A stretch of DNA of 64,000 nucleotides from Struthidea cinerea (taxonomy: Eukaryota; Chordata; Aves; Passeriformes; Corcoracidae), in assembly GCA_013397865.1 (NCBI GenBank), contig VZTI01002586.1, positions 71,274-135,273 on the forward strand. Direction: 5' to 3'. Below are positions 10,926-22,482 of the stretch, in pieces (the first letter of the stretch is position 1; each line of letters opens with the position of its first letter). The position numbers and the translations under genes were made by a program. The notes below the pieces were generated by a model. The model saw nothing but the letters and a program-made list of their open reading frames with translations. It had not been told where the DNA came from and searched no databases.

Positions 10926-13681
10926 ACAGGTAAACTGAAATTGAGATGAGAAGGTTACTTTGTAGACAAACAAAATGGTGGACTGTTGGCCTGAATTTGG
11001 GAAGGGGAAATGAAAAGGCATAAAATAGGAAAAAATACAGCACATGTAATATTTAATAGCAAAAACATAGTATAGTCTGATTTTTCTAATCTCCAATCCA
11101 CCGTTAAAATGAGTGAATATATCAAAAAGGCAAATTTTGAAATTGTTTAGAAAAATTTAAGTTTCACAGTACTGACAGAAAGCCACTTGGGGAATGAAAT
11201 GAAATACCAAGGTAGCTAAACAAGGACAGCCCCAGTGCTCTATTCAGAGAAAATGGAGATTTTCAAAATTCTTGCTTTTTCCTGCCTTTGACTGTGCATG
11301 CCCAGCTTGACATCACTTTCAAGTTCCTTTCCACAGAGATGGGAAGTGCTAAACAATTTCTAAAACCCACAATACATCTCCAAATGGGAAATGTAAAACA
11401 CAGGCAGCTAAGAACACTGACCTTCAAAACACATGATCTTAGAGGGCAGAAAGTTGGGCACAAAACTATGGGCCAGGCAGGTGCAGAAAAATAGCACCTA
11501 GACCTGGAAAAAGACCTATCCTTGCAGCTCTTTGCATATCAGTCAGTTCTGGAAGAAAAGAAGACCGGTGAGACTTGAAGGACCACACCAGAAAGATGTT
11601 TAGGAGCTTATGCATAACTTGGAGTAGCAAAGAGGAGAGAAAATGGCTCTGTCTGCATTTTCAGGACTTTTTTCCTTGAAATTTCCCAGGAGGAATGCTG
11701 CACTCTCAGAGGTGAAACTGCATCCAGGTTCTAGCTGTATTGTCCTGCTTGAAGGGCGCAAAGAATCAGGATTAGACTTGTGAATCTGCTCCATTATCCC
11801 TGTTGCTAGAAGAAGAATGTGAAACAGTCTGGAAAATACAGGAGCACCTGATGTTAAATTATATGTATCACAAGTACTTTCAAACCCAGCTTTTACGATC
11901 ACACAGAACGGTGCCTTTATCTATGCCAAAACCCACACCAAAGCCACAGGTTTCTTGATAAACACATCTTTTGCAACAGTGAAATACTTGTGGGATTAAG
12001 GTTTGTAAGACCAGCTAAAGGAAGAGAGCTCTTCTCACCTGGCAAGCTTTCTGCCATCTCTGCAGCTCCTGCCGTATGCAAGACAATGGTTTTGACAGTG
12101 TAGTTTTGTGCTGTGAACTTGTAATGTCTCAAAGTTAATGCTCAATTGCACACTTCCACCTAATCTTTCCAGAGTGAAGTAGAAACTATCTAATACTTAG
12201 CATGTGTTTAGGCTCAGGTCTTTTCCTAATTAAACAGTTGTGTGCTTGGACATTAGGGTACAGAGTTTCAGGAGGAGTTGTGTGGGCAAAGTCTTCCAGG
12301 AATAAGCTGTGTGCCCTTCACTCTGGCCATGTTTCGTCTTAAAGCATTGCTTAGCAATGCTGACATCCGCAAGACAAAGAAGTAATTTCATTTGGCTTTG
12401 CATATTATATATATATATGCACACAAAAAAAATGAACCAAAAAATGTCTTAGAAGTGCTTATTCACTAGGCAAAGAGTTCTCCAGGGTATAAAGACTTTT
12501 ATCGGTGAGGTTCCTGGCATATATAGCTTTCCATTCCTTTTTTTATTAAAAAGGGAATTAAACCCATATTTTTCTCATTTGACTTCGTACATTCATGATG
12601 TCCAAACAACGCCAACAATGATATCATCTGTGTCTTTCCTCCAGGGAGGAATTCAGGCCAGACCATGATACTCCTGCTTATTCCTAGAGTGGACTCACAC
12701 CAAAGCAAAGCCAGCAAATCTCACTCCCTAGTGGGGAAATGCATGTCATAGCATAGTCCATTTCATACTGTACCTCCTACAAGTCCTGCCCTCTTCTTGT
12801 GAGCTGTTCAACACTATAAATTAAGAGTTAAGGCTTGAATCCTGCTAAGCTTGATCTCTGCAGGCAGATACCCAAGGCTGTTCTTCAGCAGGAGGGGCTC
12901 ACCAGTAAGGATGTGCCCAAATAGATCCTATTTCTCCCTGAATACTCTTTCCAGGATATGTACAACATGTAGCATAAATGCGCTGCTGTCTTTGAAATGG
13001 CCTCTGACCTAATAAGCCAGATGATTTGCCTTTAACTTATTAAGTACCCCAGCTTAGGAAGGAGGTCAAGTGTGCCTTTAACTAGCTGCCTGTGTGATGG
13101 TGGATCTGCTGGGATGGGCACAGGTCCAAAGTCTCCAGCACCATCAGCCTCCTTGCAGTCCCCCCTCCTCTGTGCTTTGTGTGAGATTTCCCTTCAGTCA
13201 GCAGCACAAAGCCCTCTGGCCCGAGCCTGCTCAGCCTGACACCCACTGCAGGTGGAGATGGAGAAGACCAGGACTCCATTTGGGCTTAGTTCTGGTGCAG
13301 AATTCACACCAGCTTCCAGCATCACACTACCAGTGAAATGGTGCCCTTGACCTCTCTCACATATCTCCCCACCTCTCTCCCACTTCCCTAATGACCCAAA
13401 CCCATTTCCAGCAGTTCCCAAGTATCTTTCCTTCACCAAGACAGCAAGTGCTTACTGTACAGAAGTGTCTGTGTACACCAGGAGCTTCTAGGAAACACTT
13501 CACTAGGAAACAGCTATGAAGACTGAAGTGCTGCTCTGGGAGTAAGAACAAAAAACCCCAAGGTCCTGATGAGTTCTTCCCCTCAATCTCTGTGTCCTGG
13601 TGACAAAAGATGCTGAAGACTCTTAGCTGCCAGCATCTACTTGCTAAGAAATCACCCTGAGGTTCACGGGCTGTGCAAAAG
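10926..13681. other. intergenic stretch, nothing recognised
   Basis: About 2.75 kb of mixed sequence with only short open frames lacking recognisable similarity. No RNA gene or named repeat seen. Confidence 0.4.
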
Positions 13682-13776
13682 GTATTCTCTTGCAGATCTC
13701 CTAGAGGTTCTTCCAGGAGCAAGGAAAGACACTCCTTTGCCCAGATCCTCAGACATTTGCTGGCTGAAGAGGTGAC
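13682..13776. repeat. 95-bp duplicated segment, copy A
   Basis: Identical base for base to 15585-15679, while the flanks are unrelated. It begins GTATTCTCTTGCAG, which looks like a 3' splice site, and ends GAAGAGGTGAC. One plus-strand frame is open through the segment. Whether it was ever an exon is unknown. Confidence 0.9.
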
Positions 13777-15311
13777 AGAAGCTGAATTTTCACTCTAACA
13801 GTGGTGTGTGTGATCCCAGCTCCAACTGTAGACTGCCATAGATGATGAGAGACTCAGCAGTCCCCTCAGTGCAAGATGCCATGAGACACCTGAAACTATT
13901 GGCAGATGTGCTGAGCTGCCCCCAGCACTGGCTTTCACAGGGATCTCAATGTTTAAATGTAAATCAGTGTTTCTCAGTACCTTTTAATAAAGGTGAAGTT
14001 GCCACAGGCCCCTCTCTTGGGTGCTGCAAGGGAAACCTGGGCCCCAGTTGGGACTCCATGTGCCAGGCTCAGAGCACGGTATTGTAACATGAAGGCACCC
14101 ATGTAGGTTCCTATATAAAATAACTATTTTTGAAAAACATCTTTTTATTATAGTGCTCCTCTTTGGAGCCTGTGGCCATGAGGGTTTGAGGAAGGTCTGT
14201 AGATTGCTTGGGTGGCCTTGGGGGACGGTAGCAGCCATAATCTCAAATTCTACAACTAGAAAACAAATTTATCCCTAGAGTATTTATGTCAGCTAACACG
14301 CATGGGGGGCATTGGGAGCCTTATGCAACACAAAAGTATCCTTTACTCTAAGATCACATGAGCAGTCACATGGCCAGTTTACTCACTGATATATTTAACT
14401 TTGGGACACTACAAAACAGAGGAATATGGGATTACAGGGACATCTGCTCTGTCACTGCTGCTTCTCAATCTCCCTGAACAAACTGCACTAGTACTCTCAT
14501 TGCCTGCAAGGACACTTCCAGGGATAACTCTTGCCAGCTAAAACAGAAGACCCACAGGCACTGTTTTAAGAAAAAAGCAAGCTTGCTGCAGGAAAACAAA
14601 TTATTAGAAACACTGCACACAATATGGCAATAATAAAATGAACAATTACTGTGTTACAGAACATGCACATTCAATTCTATTTGATTAACAGTGTTATTTT
14701 TCAAAGTAAAGAAAGCTTATAAAGAACATGAACATATTTTGAAACTGTTGTAGATGTGTTTAAAACTTCCAACTCCATTTTTTTTTTGCTGATATCTCAC
14801 TAATTACATTGAGGCAAAATGTTGGGGAGAATCCTATTCCTTGTTGGAACTGTTTTCCTTAAGGAAAACAGGGAGCATTACAGGTCTGGAAATGACTGAA
14901 TGTTACGTTTCTTTGGGATAACACCTATTTTTATTCTAGGTTAGTGGCTGTTTCTTGAAAAAGACAAATAAAGAGATTTATTTTCCTCTGCTTAAGAGTA
15001 ATTGGGATGTTTCTGGCCACTCTGAGATTTGCACTGTTGCACAGAAAGCAAGTGTGGAAGACAGAATAGCTGCACCTAGAATCCTTAAGTGGTTCTGCTC
15101 CTCCACTTCTTTACAGCACAACCTTGGCACCCAAACAAGTGGATACAGGATTTCTGAAGACTGACAGAAATAACACTACAGGAGACAAAATGATACATGC
15201 TTGACAGAGGCCAGTATCAACAGTGGTTTCTAGCAGGAATTCTGTGCATGGGAAAAGGAAATAGATTTTGTGTATTAAAACAAGCATTGCTTTTGCAGAG
15301 CATGACAGGCT
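13777..15311. other. intergenic stretch with a perfect palindrome at 14850-14871
   Basis: No gene is recognised. A 22-bp perfect palindrome (half-site CTGTTTTCCTT) sits at 14850-14871. Confidence 0.4.
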
Positions 15312-15363
15312 GAGCAGTTATGGAAATCCACTTTTACTAAAATTATATCTGAGCAGCAATACT
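15312..15363 (+). repeat. 52-bp inverted repeat, left arm
   Basis: Starts GAGCAGTTATGGAAATCC and ends CTGAGCAGCAATACT. The exact reverse complement occurs at 15687-15738, leaving a 323-bp spacer that contains the second copy of the 95-bp duplicated segment. Confidence 0.95.
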
Positions 15364-15584
15364 GACATTAATTTTAACAGACCAATTACTTCATTACATA
15401 GAATGTCCCAAAATGCCAGGTCAAACCAAGGTAAATACCTCACATACACCTTGGAAATATACACTGCCCTGAATTGACAGAATATTTAAAAACTATAATT
15501 CCCTGTCTCCAGGATCTGTTCAACAACACAGAATCAAAGTTTATCTTCAGTGATTGTTTCATTTTCAGACACATTTGCATCAGT

Positions 15585-15679
15585 GTATTCTCTTGCAGAT
15601 CTCCTAGAGGTTCTTCCAGGAGCAAGGAAAGACACTCCTTTGCCCAGATCCTCAGACATTTGCTGGCTGAAGAGGTGAC
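15585..15679. repeat. 95-bp duplicated segment, copy B
   Basis: Identical to 13682-13776. Only seven bases (15680-15686) separate it from the right arm of the inverted repeat. The junction happens to create GTAAGT at 15684-15689, so copy B is bounded by a splice-acceptor-like and a splice-donor-like signal. Confidence 0.9.
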
Positions 15680-15686
15680 TAATGTA

Positions 15687-15738
15687 AGTATTGCTGCTCA
15701 GATATAATTTTAGTAAAAGTGGATTTCCATAACTGCTC
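15687..15738 (-). repeat. 52-bp inverted repeat, right arm
   Basis: Exact reverse complement of 15312-15363, starting AGTATTGCTGCTCAGATA and ending TTTCCATAACTGCTC. Confidence 0.95.
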
Positions 15739-15917
15739 TAGCAAAATTGTATGACTGCATTATACTTCAGTTGCATTCTTTCTGTGCACCCCTAGAAATC
15801 AGACGGGAAACACTATAGTTTCAGTAAATGGTTTTCCTCCACAGAAACCTCTCCTGTTAAAGGGGCACCTATCATTGCAACCTGCTATGCCTTTGCCCCT
15901 CCACTTCATAAACCAGT

Positions 15918-16160
15918 CATAGAATCCCAGAATGATTTGGGTTGGAAGGGACCTTACAGACCATCTCAGTCCACCCCCCTGCCCCGTCTAGAGGAAGGGA
16001 CACCTTCCTCTAGATCAGGTTGCTCCAAGCCATGTCCAACCTGCCCTTGAACACTTCCAGCGATGGGGCAGCCGCAGCTTCTCTGGACAACCTGTGTCAA
16101 TGTTTTACCACCTGCACAGACAAGAGTTTTCCCCAACATCTAATCTTAATCTACCTTCTT
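15918..16160 (-). mobile_element. CR1 LINE fragment (3' end), minus strand
   Basis: Antisense CR1 starting TCATAGAATCCCAGAATGAT and continuing GGGTTGGAAGGGACCTTACA and CTTGAACACTTCCAGCGATG. The segment GAGGAAGGGACACCTTCCTC near 15993 is partly self-complementary and differs from other copies here, a local mutation of this copy. Confidence 0.92.
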
Positions 16161-16532
16161 TTAGTTTTCAGCATCCTACCAAATCATCAATATTCAGACT
16201 AACTCCTACAGGTGACACACTGATGTGTCAAAAAATCAAGGGATTCCTTACCAGAAGGACAAATAAAATTGTAATAAATCAGGAGCTCCTGACTTAATAC
16301 AGACAAGCTAAATATCTCTATGAAAGGCAGTGCAATACCAAAAGATTGAGCCAGCTGATGAGCAACACTTATCACAAGCGTGTGTCTCAGCAGAGCTCCA
16401 GTAGACACTTAGTAACTTAAGGAGAGTTTTACTGCACTTCCCTCCTTCAATTTGTCTCAGTACTTTGGTTGGAAAGGCCTCATTTACACAGTCAGGAAGC
16501 AGTCTTCAGCTCTTCTGGCCAATTCTATGGCA
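16161..16532. other. intergenic stretch, nothing recognised
   Basis: No supported gene or repeat. Confidence 0.35.
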
Positions 16533-16538
16533 CTGGAT

Positions 16539-16927
16539 TGCAGTAATGACGCATGGGCAAGGACCTTGCTTATCAGGTGGAAGAATGCAAAGCCGTTTAT
16601 TGCGCAGTCAGGATTCCTTAAATACCAGCACCCAACAGGATATAACATCATATAAACAGGAAAAATGCTCACCACAGTGTCTCCCAATCACCTGGGCTAT
16701 TACACAGATTTTACCTAGTATGGTAATAGGCAAACAATACCCTATAAGGCCACAAACTACAATTAACACTTCTCATAGGCCCAGTCTGTCCATAAACAAA
16801 CAATCTTCTCTCAGTCCATCTCCAGTGACCTGGATGCATTCCCAGGGTCACCTCTGGGCCCAGGAAAGAGGCCCTCTCTCTGATCCTCAGGGCCTATCTG
16901 TCTTCCAGCACACAGTGCACCCCAACA
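16539..16927 (-). mobile_element. solo LTR, 389 bp, copy 1
   Basis: Ends are TGCAGTAATGAC and GTGCACCCCAACA, flanked by a perfect 6-bp target-site duplication CTGGAT (16533-16538 and 16928-16933). The second copy at 44331-44719 has exactly the same length and its own duplication. In reverse complement it starts TGTTGGGGTGCAC and carries AATAAA (plus TTTATT at 16596-16601), so it reads on the minus strand. Six-base duplications are typical of class II (ERVK-like) retroviruses. Overlapping open frames in this region are not genes. Confidence 0.92.
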
Positions 16928-16933
16928 CTGGAT

Positions 16934-17499
16934 ATCAATTTTCCTTCTCTGATTGCACCTGTAAGCCTGGGCTCATCCAACCTGACTTTAGTGACACAGG
17001 ACTCATAATCTCTGAGGTCGTGACCACCACATTGCTGTGTTTAACAGGGGAACTCACAGAACTACAAGATGGGAAAGATTTTTTTATTTATTTTATTAAA
17101 ATTCTAATTGAGATCATCTTTAAAAATAGCCAATTTTCCACATGACTTCTAATTTTAAAATGCCTTTTTTATATCATTAACCAGGATTTGGGAGCTATTT
17201 TCATATATTCAGAGGAACAGAGAAAGCTATTAGCTAAAACACTTTTTACTATTGAGACAACAATTGCAATAATATGAAAGCATGTCAGAAAGCACATACA
17301 AATCCTAGTGGAAAGAAAAGATAATACTTAGAAAAGGTGGGGTTTTTTTCCAAATTTGATCTTATTGTTTTAACTACATTAGAGCACTAAGAACTCATAG
17401 TCTTTAGAATCATTCAATTTGCTGTTGCTGGGGGCCTTTCTCACTGCAACTGCAAAGTACATAAAAGTACTGTAATTTCCCACCTACCTCCAACATAAG
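16934..17499. other. intergenic stretch, nothing recognised
   Basis: A-T rich sequence with no supported feature. Confidence 0.35.
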
Positions 17500-17930
17500 G
17501 AGGACATGAAGTTGGTAATGGGACTGAAGCACTTCCCCTATGGAGACAGGATGAGGAAGTTGTGGCCTGGAGAAGAGAAGGTTGTGTGGAGATGTCGCAG
17601 CACCTTCCAGTATCTGAAGGGGCTACAGGAAAGCTGGAGAGGGACTCTGCATCTGGAACTGTAGTAACAGGACAAGGGGGAATGACTTTTAGGTAAAAGA
17701 GGGGAAATTTACATTAGATACACAGAGGAAAACCTTGGCTGTGAGGGTGGTGAGGCCCTGGCACAGGTTGCCCAGAGAAGCTGTGGCTGCCCCACCCCTG
17801 GAAGTGATTGAGGTCAGGTTGGACGGGGCTTGGAGCAACCGGGCCTATTGGAAGGTGTCCCTGCCCATGGCAGGGGGTGGAACTGGATGAGCTTTAACGT
17901 CCCTTCCAAAACAAACCATTCAATTTTTGA
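17500..17930 (+). mobile_element. CR1 LINE fragment (3' end), plus strand
   Basis: Sense CR1 with CCTATGGAGACAGGATGAGG, GAAGGTTGTGTGGAGATGTC, AGGTTGCCCAGAGAAGCTGT and a 3' end at CGTCCCTTCCAAAACAAACC. 5'-truncated. Confidence 0.92.
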
Positions 17931-18254
17931 TGTTTGATTTGATAAATAAGTTATAAAACTGTCATGCATCAGGATAGCTGCAAAACTTTACTTTTGAACC
18001 ATTTCAAATTTGATCTCTTTCTGCCTGATTGACAGAACTTCCATCAGTAAAAGCACTATAGTTAGTGCTATCTCAAAATACTTTAAAAAACCTTGCAGAA
18101 CATGCAGATCAGCAGTAACTATCACACAGCTTCCTCTGTCTTCAGACAATGCCGCTCACTAGAATTGCAAAAACAATGGAGAAAAAAATGCTAAAATAAA
18201 AGGCACTTTTACAGAACATATTCCCAGAGGCACAAGTTTACTAAGAAATCCAAT

Positions 18255-19170
18255 ACTGTGTAAAAAGCAATTCACATTTTATTTTAAATTTCAATAAACT
18301 GTACAAAAATGTTTCATTCTCGCCAAAAATAACAGCAGTATTTTCAATCTTACTTCTAGACAAACAACAAACTCTTATTTTAATCTTTCCAGAGTGAGTT
18401 TACAAATAAACATACTATAAGATGCATGGGTTTGCGTCAGAGTTGGGGCAAACAGATTTAAATGTTTGTGGAATAAATTTTAAGTTTTTAGTGTCTTTTA
18501 GGAATTTAAATACTCCAGCCATGCCTGTTAAGCCTAAAGAAAAAAAAGTTTTGTGTCTGACACAAAGGAATGTAAACAGTCATCAAGAGATTAAAGAGGT
18601 TGACTCTTCCACAAAACCGTAAACGTACCCCTATATCACTGACATTCACTTTACACCGAGACCTGTCCACAGCATGGGGATCATGCAATAGCTGAATCCA
18701 CTCTCCAAAATGCCACTTAAATATACATCAAAGACTTTCTTAAACGTTTGGAGTTTCTTCAAAAATCCTAAGTAACAGAACTGAAATAGGTTATACTCTT
18801 TTCAATATTTTGAGTTTCTTTCTTATCCTAATTCATCAGTGAATATGTAACAGCCCCATCAGAGCTACAATTATAATGTACTTTTTCCACGATGCAATAA
18901 AGTAAACGAGCACCTAGTTAAGCCAATCAGATGGAGAAAGCACCTCTGCCAAGAGCATGGGCTTGTGTCAGGCTTGATTTTGTTTGCCAAACACATTTAG
19001 TATGGACTAGCAACACATAATTTAGGTCATTGACCACAGCTTGTTCAGTCCAAGGCCTAAAATAGAAACACAATTGCAGTGATTTTTTAAGATTTCAATG
19101 GTTTTTTTCCCCAGCTTTGAAACTTAATTAAGAACAAGCTGTTTCAACAGATTGGTTAGAGCTTAAAAAG
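18255..19170 (-). other. THAP12: THAP12 3' untranslated region (predicted)
   Basis: On the minus strand, about 890 bp beyond the stop codon, an AATAAA signal is present (plus-strand TTTATT at 18278-18283). Cleavage would be expected about 15-25 bases further on, near 18255. The stretch has no long open frame and is A-T rich, as 3' UTRs usually are. The end point is inferred from the signal alone. Confidence 0.5.
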
Positions 19171-21116
19171 TTAGGCATCGTCTGTTACTTCAGAATTGTT
19201 TGAAGGAATACAGTCTTGAAATTCCACTTTATCTGGGTAGAGTTTAATGTAAGTGTCCACCATCAAATCTAAGTCATGTTTTATGTCGAAGTTTATGTAC
19301 AGCAAAGCAAGGTTGCTTGACCTTTGCTCTGTCAAGGTGTTTCTCAGGTATGCCTTTAAGCGCTTTCGCCCTATTCCGTATTTTTCATTCTCTACCTTCA
19401 TCACTGGAAGTAAGCACAAGACTTTAAGCAATGCATAAACATTAGGGAAAAACTTTATGTCAGGCAAGTGAAGTGCTTCATAAATAGTAGCTGGAAGTTC
19501 AATATCTTTTCCTCTGTGCTTCCACTTGATTCTCCAACAGTGAAGCTCAGCAGAAAGCGTGTCTGGATTGGGCAAGTCATTTTTGAACATGTCAGCATGA
19601 TGCTCTTCAGATGTATTGAATTTGAGCTGTCCCATGACTGAGGGCACTAACGATAAACATTTAAGAGCTTTTAAATGTTGTTCTGAGAAAATATCTTTTA
19701 ATTCTTGAATAATATGCTCTACTGTCGGGACACTTAGGATTTCTTTGTAGTAATTTTCTGATGTCGTATCAGGGTCGAAGTTCCCCTGTTGTGCCCTGCA
19801 AAATTTTCCTGGGAGTTTCATGTGTACATCCAGTTTTGCAGCCAAATTTGTTGCTTCCTCAAACCAAAATTCATGGTAAACTTCAATATTCTCCATCACT
19901 TCATTCAGAGAGTGCAATACTGCTGTTAAGCTGCCAGCTGCAAAGAACACGTCTGATGTTTGTCCCTGGAGATTTTTTCCAAATGCTCTTGTAAAAGACA
20001 GGACGTTTTTCATAATTACAATAGTGACAATGAAATCAAAATCTGTTAATGCAGTTGAAAGTACAAATGCTCGACTGACAATGAAGTTGTTCCACCTGAC
20101 AGACAAGTCACTGCTCACAGCATCCAAGCACAGTACCAATGCTTGCAGGAGGTCCACTAAAACCTCAAAAGTATCATGCCTGCCTGTCCACTGAGAACGG
20201 CAGATCTTCTTCAACTCATTACCCTTCTCCTCATTGTCCTGAAAAAGAGCAGAAATTGTGTTGTCCAGTTCTACTAGTAATTGTGGAGACTGATTAAAAA
20301 GACAGCAAACTTCTTCGATTGTTCCTAATGCAATGGAAACACCAACAACAGGAACAGATTTTGCCAGCCAAACATTTAAGGCACATGAGGAACACAGTGT
20401 ATACACAGCTTGTGGATACTTTTCCAAGAGTCTTGTAGCCACAACTTTCATTTTAGAAGCAAACCCACTGGAGACGATGTAGGCTTGACCCCGACAGTAC
20501 TCCATGTTTAGACCCCACTTTTCAGTAATAGTCGCATGGAACTTAACAGCTAGAATTTCAGGATCAGCCTCATATGGTAAAAACCCTATGAATTCTTCTC
20601 TTAGATTGTGAGAATCATCAACAAACCTCACCAGCACTGGCAAATGTTCCTCTCCTGCTATGTCTACTACTTCATCGGTGACAATAGAAAAGAAGTGTGA
20701 GTCTCTCACTTCCCTCAGTGTCTCCTCTCTAATACAGTTTTCACAGATCTCAAGCATTTGTTTCTGCTGAGTTTTTGAACAATACTCAAGGTTGACTGCA
20801 GTCATCTCAAATCGTTTCCTCAGAACTTCATCGCCACTGTTTATTCTACACTCCAGTAGAGCCTGAAAGTTATCTGAAGTAAAAATACCTTCTGGAAGTT
20901 CATCAGCATTATGGCCATCCAATGGAATATTTTGTTTACCCATTAGGATCAAAATTTCAAATAATGATTTAAGGTAATCTTTGTTTTCTCTTTCTTCCAG
21001 TGTTAAGAAGACAGCTTTTTCCTCTTGTTCTTCCCCTCCTTCCTCTGAGACAGTACTTTGCTCATTGTTTTCATTCAATTCTTGAGTTGCCTGTTTTTGT
21101 TCAAAAGCTTCATCAA
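19171..21116 (-). CDS. THAP12: THAP12 terminal coding exon (transposase-like body)
   Basis: THAP12 (formerly PRKRIR or DAP4, 52 kDa repressor of the inhibitor of the protein kinase) is a nuclear THAP zinc-finger protein, reported to bind the PKR inhibitor P58IPK (DNAJC3) and so favour PKR activity. This exon encodes about 648 codons to a TAA stop at 19171-19173, and its sequence matches the human protein nearly throughout (for example GKQNIPLDGH, HFFSIVTDEVVDIAGEEHLP, WNNFIVSRAFVL, SNLALLYINFDIKHDLDLM). The acidic start (EEGGEEQEE) precedes a domesticated hAT-type transposase region, with the C-terminal SSNLALL segment resembling the hAT dimerisation domain. The acceptor is TTTTGTAG at 21117-21124; the first two bases complete an Ile codon begun in the upstream exon. 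An internal ATG at 21078 is not the true start. Confidence 0.96.
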
Positions 21117-21383
21117 CTACAAAATGAGAAATACTGTGTCAAAAATAAAATATAACATTTACTTACTCATTACCATTAAGTTACCAGAATCCAGAGGATA
21201 ATGTTTCCAGTTTAAAAGTGAATGAGTATTTTGGAAAAAATTTAGACGGGCTGGCTGAATCAAGAAGGAACCCAATTATCCTCTTGATATATATAAACTA
21301 CTAGTTATGAGTCCTTCATTACCTTGTCAGCCTCAGCAAATAAAGTTATTATCTCAATTATATATATCATTTTGACCACTTAC

Positions 21384-21420
21384 TCTTTTGCTGCTTCAAT
21401 GTTCTTATTTCATCTTCACT
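21384..21420 (-). CDS. THAP12: THAP12 coding exon 4 (37-bp microexon)
   Basis: On the minus strand, TTTTAAG precedes AGTGAAGATGAAATAAG and the exon ends CAAAAGA before GTAAGT. It encodes SEDEIRTLKQQK plus one base and matches human SEDEIRTLKQKK, in the linker between the THAP domain and the transposase-like body. The reading frame joins the 22375-22482 exon in phase 0 and the terminal exon in phase 1. It is too short to be found by an open-frame scan. Confidence 0.93.
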
Positions 21421-22374
21421 CTTAAAAAAACAAACAAAAATAACTTATATTGATGACAATGTCTAACACGTGACCTTAAAATATTAACACATGAAGATCA
21501 GATACAAATACTGTAGATGAGACCAGTTAACATTTGCCAAAAAGTGCTAGAAATTCCAAGACCAGGAGGTTTCTTGAGGTAGTTTATTGCTGCCAGGACA
21601 TGCATCTACTAACTACATGAGAACAGTTGTATTATGAGGTTCTTCAATACGTATAATTATTAGTAAATAGATTCCATTAAATAGATTCTACTGCAATTTG
21701 ATAATGTACTGTCAGTAGATAGAACTGTCTTTAACTCCATTTTCAGACAACAGATGCAACCAAACTCACAAAGAAGTATTTAGAAATTGTCTGCAATTTT
21801 TCAAGTATAAACAGAGATTAAGAGTGGAATTCCTCCTGATTGTCAGTATACTTATAACCACAGGGACATCTTCTCCCTAAATGACACACAAGACACAATC
21901 CCACAAAAAAATTTCTCCATCTTGGTTTTATCCATGGATCATCTTTTCAGAACAATAAGCTAAAACAAGCATGTCTGAATTGATTCAGATTTCAGAAGTT
22001 AAATGGGTGAACCAAAGATCACAATCAATATGCAACAAGAATTTTGGAATATCATGCATCAGTTGTGTTCAGTTGGCACTGAAGTAACAAGGAAAAGAAA
22101 ACTATATATTTGACTTGGATGAAAGAATCAGCTCTGGATCAACATATTTAATTTTCCAGATTATTTCTTAAATACTTCCTTAGTAGATAAAATTTTTAGC
22201 ATGCATTTAACTTATAATCAACAAAAAAAGATACAGGAATAGGCAGCATAGAAAATACAAACACTCAAGTGCTAAATATTATTATTTGACATTTTTTGTG
22301 TAAAAGTTTCACATTAACTTGCTTGCCTTTTTTTCTTTTAATAATAAAGCAATAATTTTACATTAAAAACTTAC

Positions 22375-22482
22375 CAGCTCTTTTATCCTTTTCCTGTGTC
22401 TGCTGTGGGGATTGTTAAGGTGACTTGTAAGATCAAATATAGTTGGCACAGCATTATCCCGTAAAACTGTTCTGTATGGGCT
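22375..22482 (-). CDS. THAP12: THAP12 coding exon 3 (end of THAP domain)
   Basis: 108 bp, exactly 36 codons, with acceptor CTTCTTACAG on its upstream side and donor GTAAG downstream. It encodes SPYRTVLRDNAVPTIFDLTS followed by HLNNPHSRHRKRIKEL. AVPTIF is the conserved closing box of THAP zinc fingers, which is needed for folding. The basic stretch after it (HSRHRKRIK) could act in nuclear import or DNA contact; that role is inferred. Confidence 0.95.

Noticed and set aside
16465..17145. 226-codon plus-strand frame
   Set aside because: Mostly the antisense strand of the 389-bp solo LTR; the same frame recurs at 44338-44730 only because the LTR recurs.
21078..21116. Internal ATG at 21078 as the THAP12 start
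   Set aside because: Upstream exons continue the same frame and encode the conserved THAP domain, so this Met is internal.
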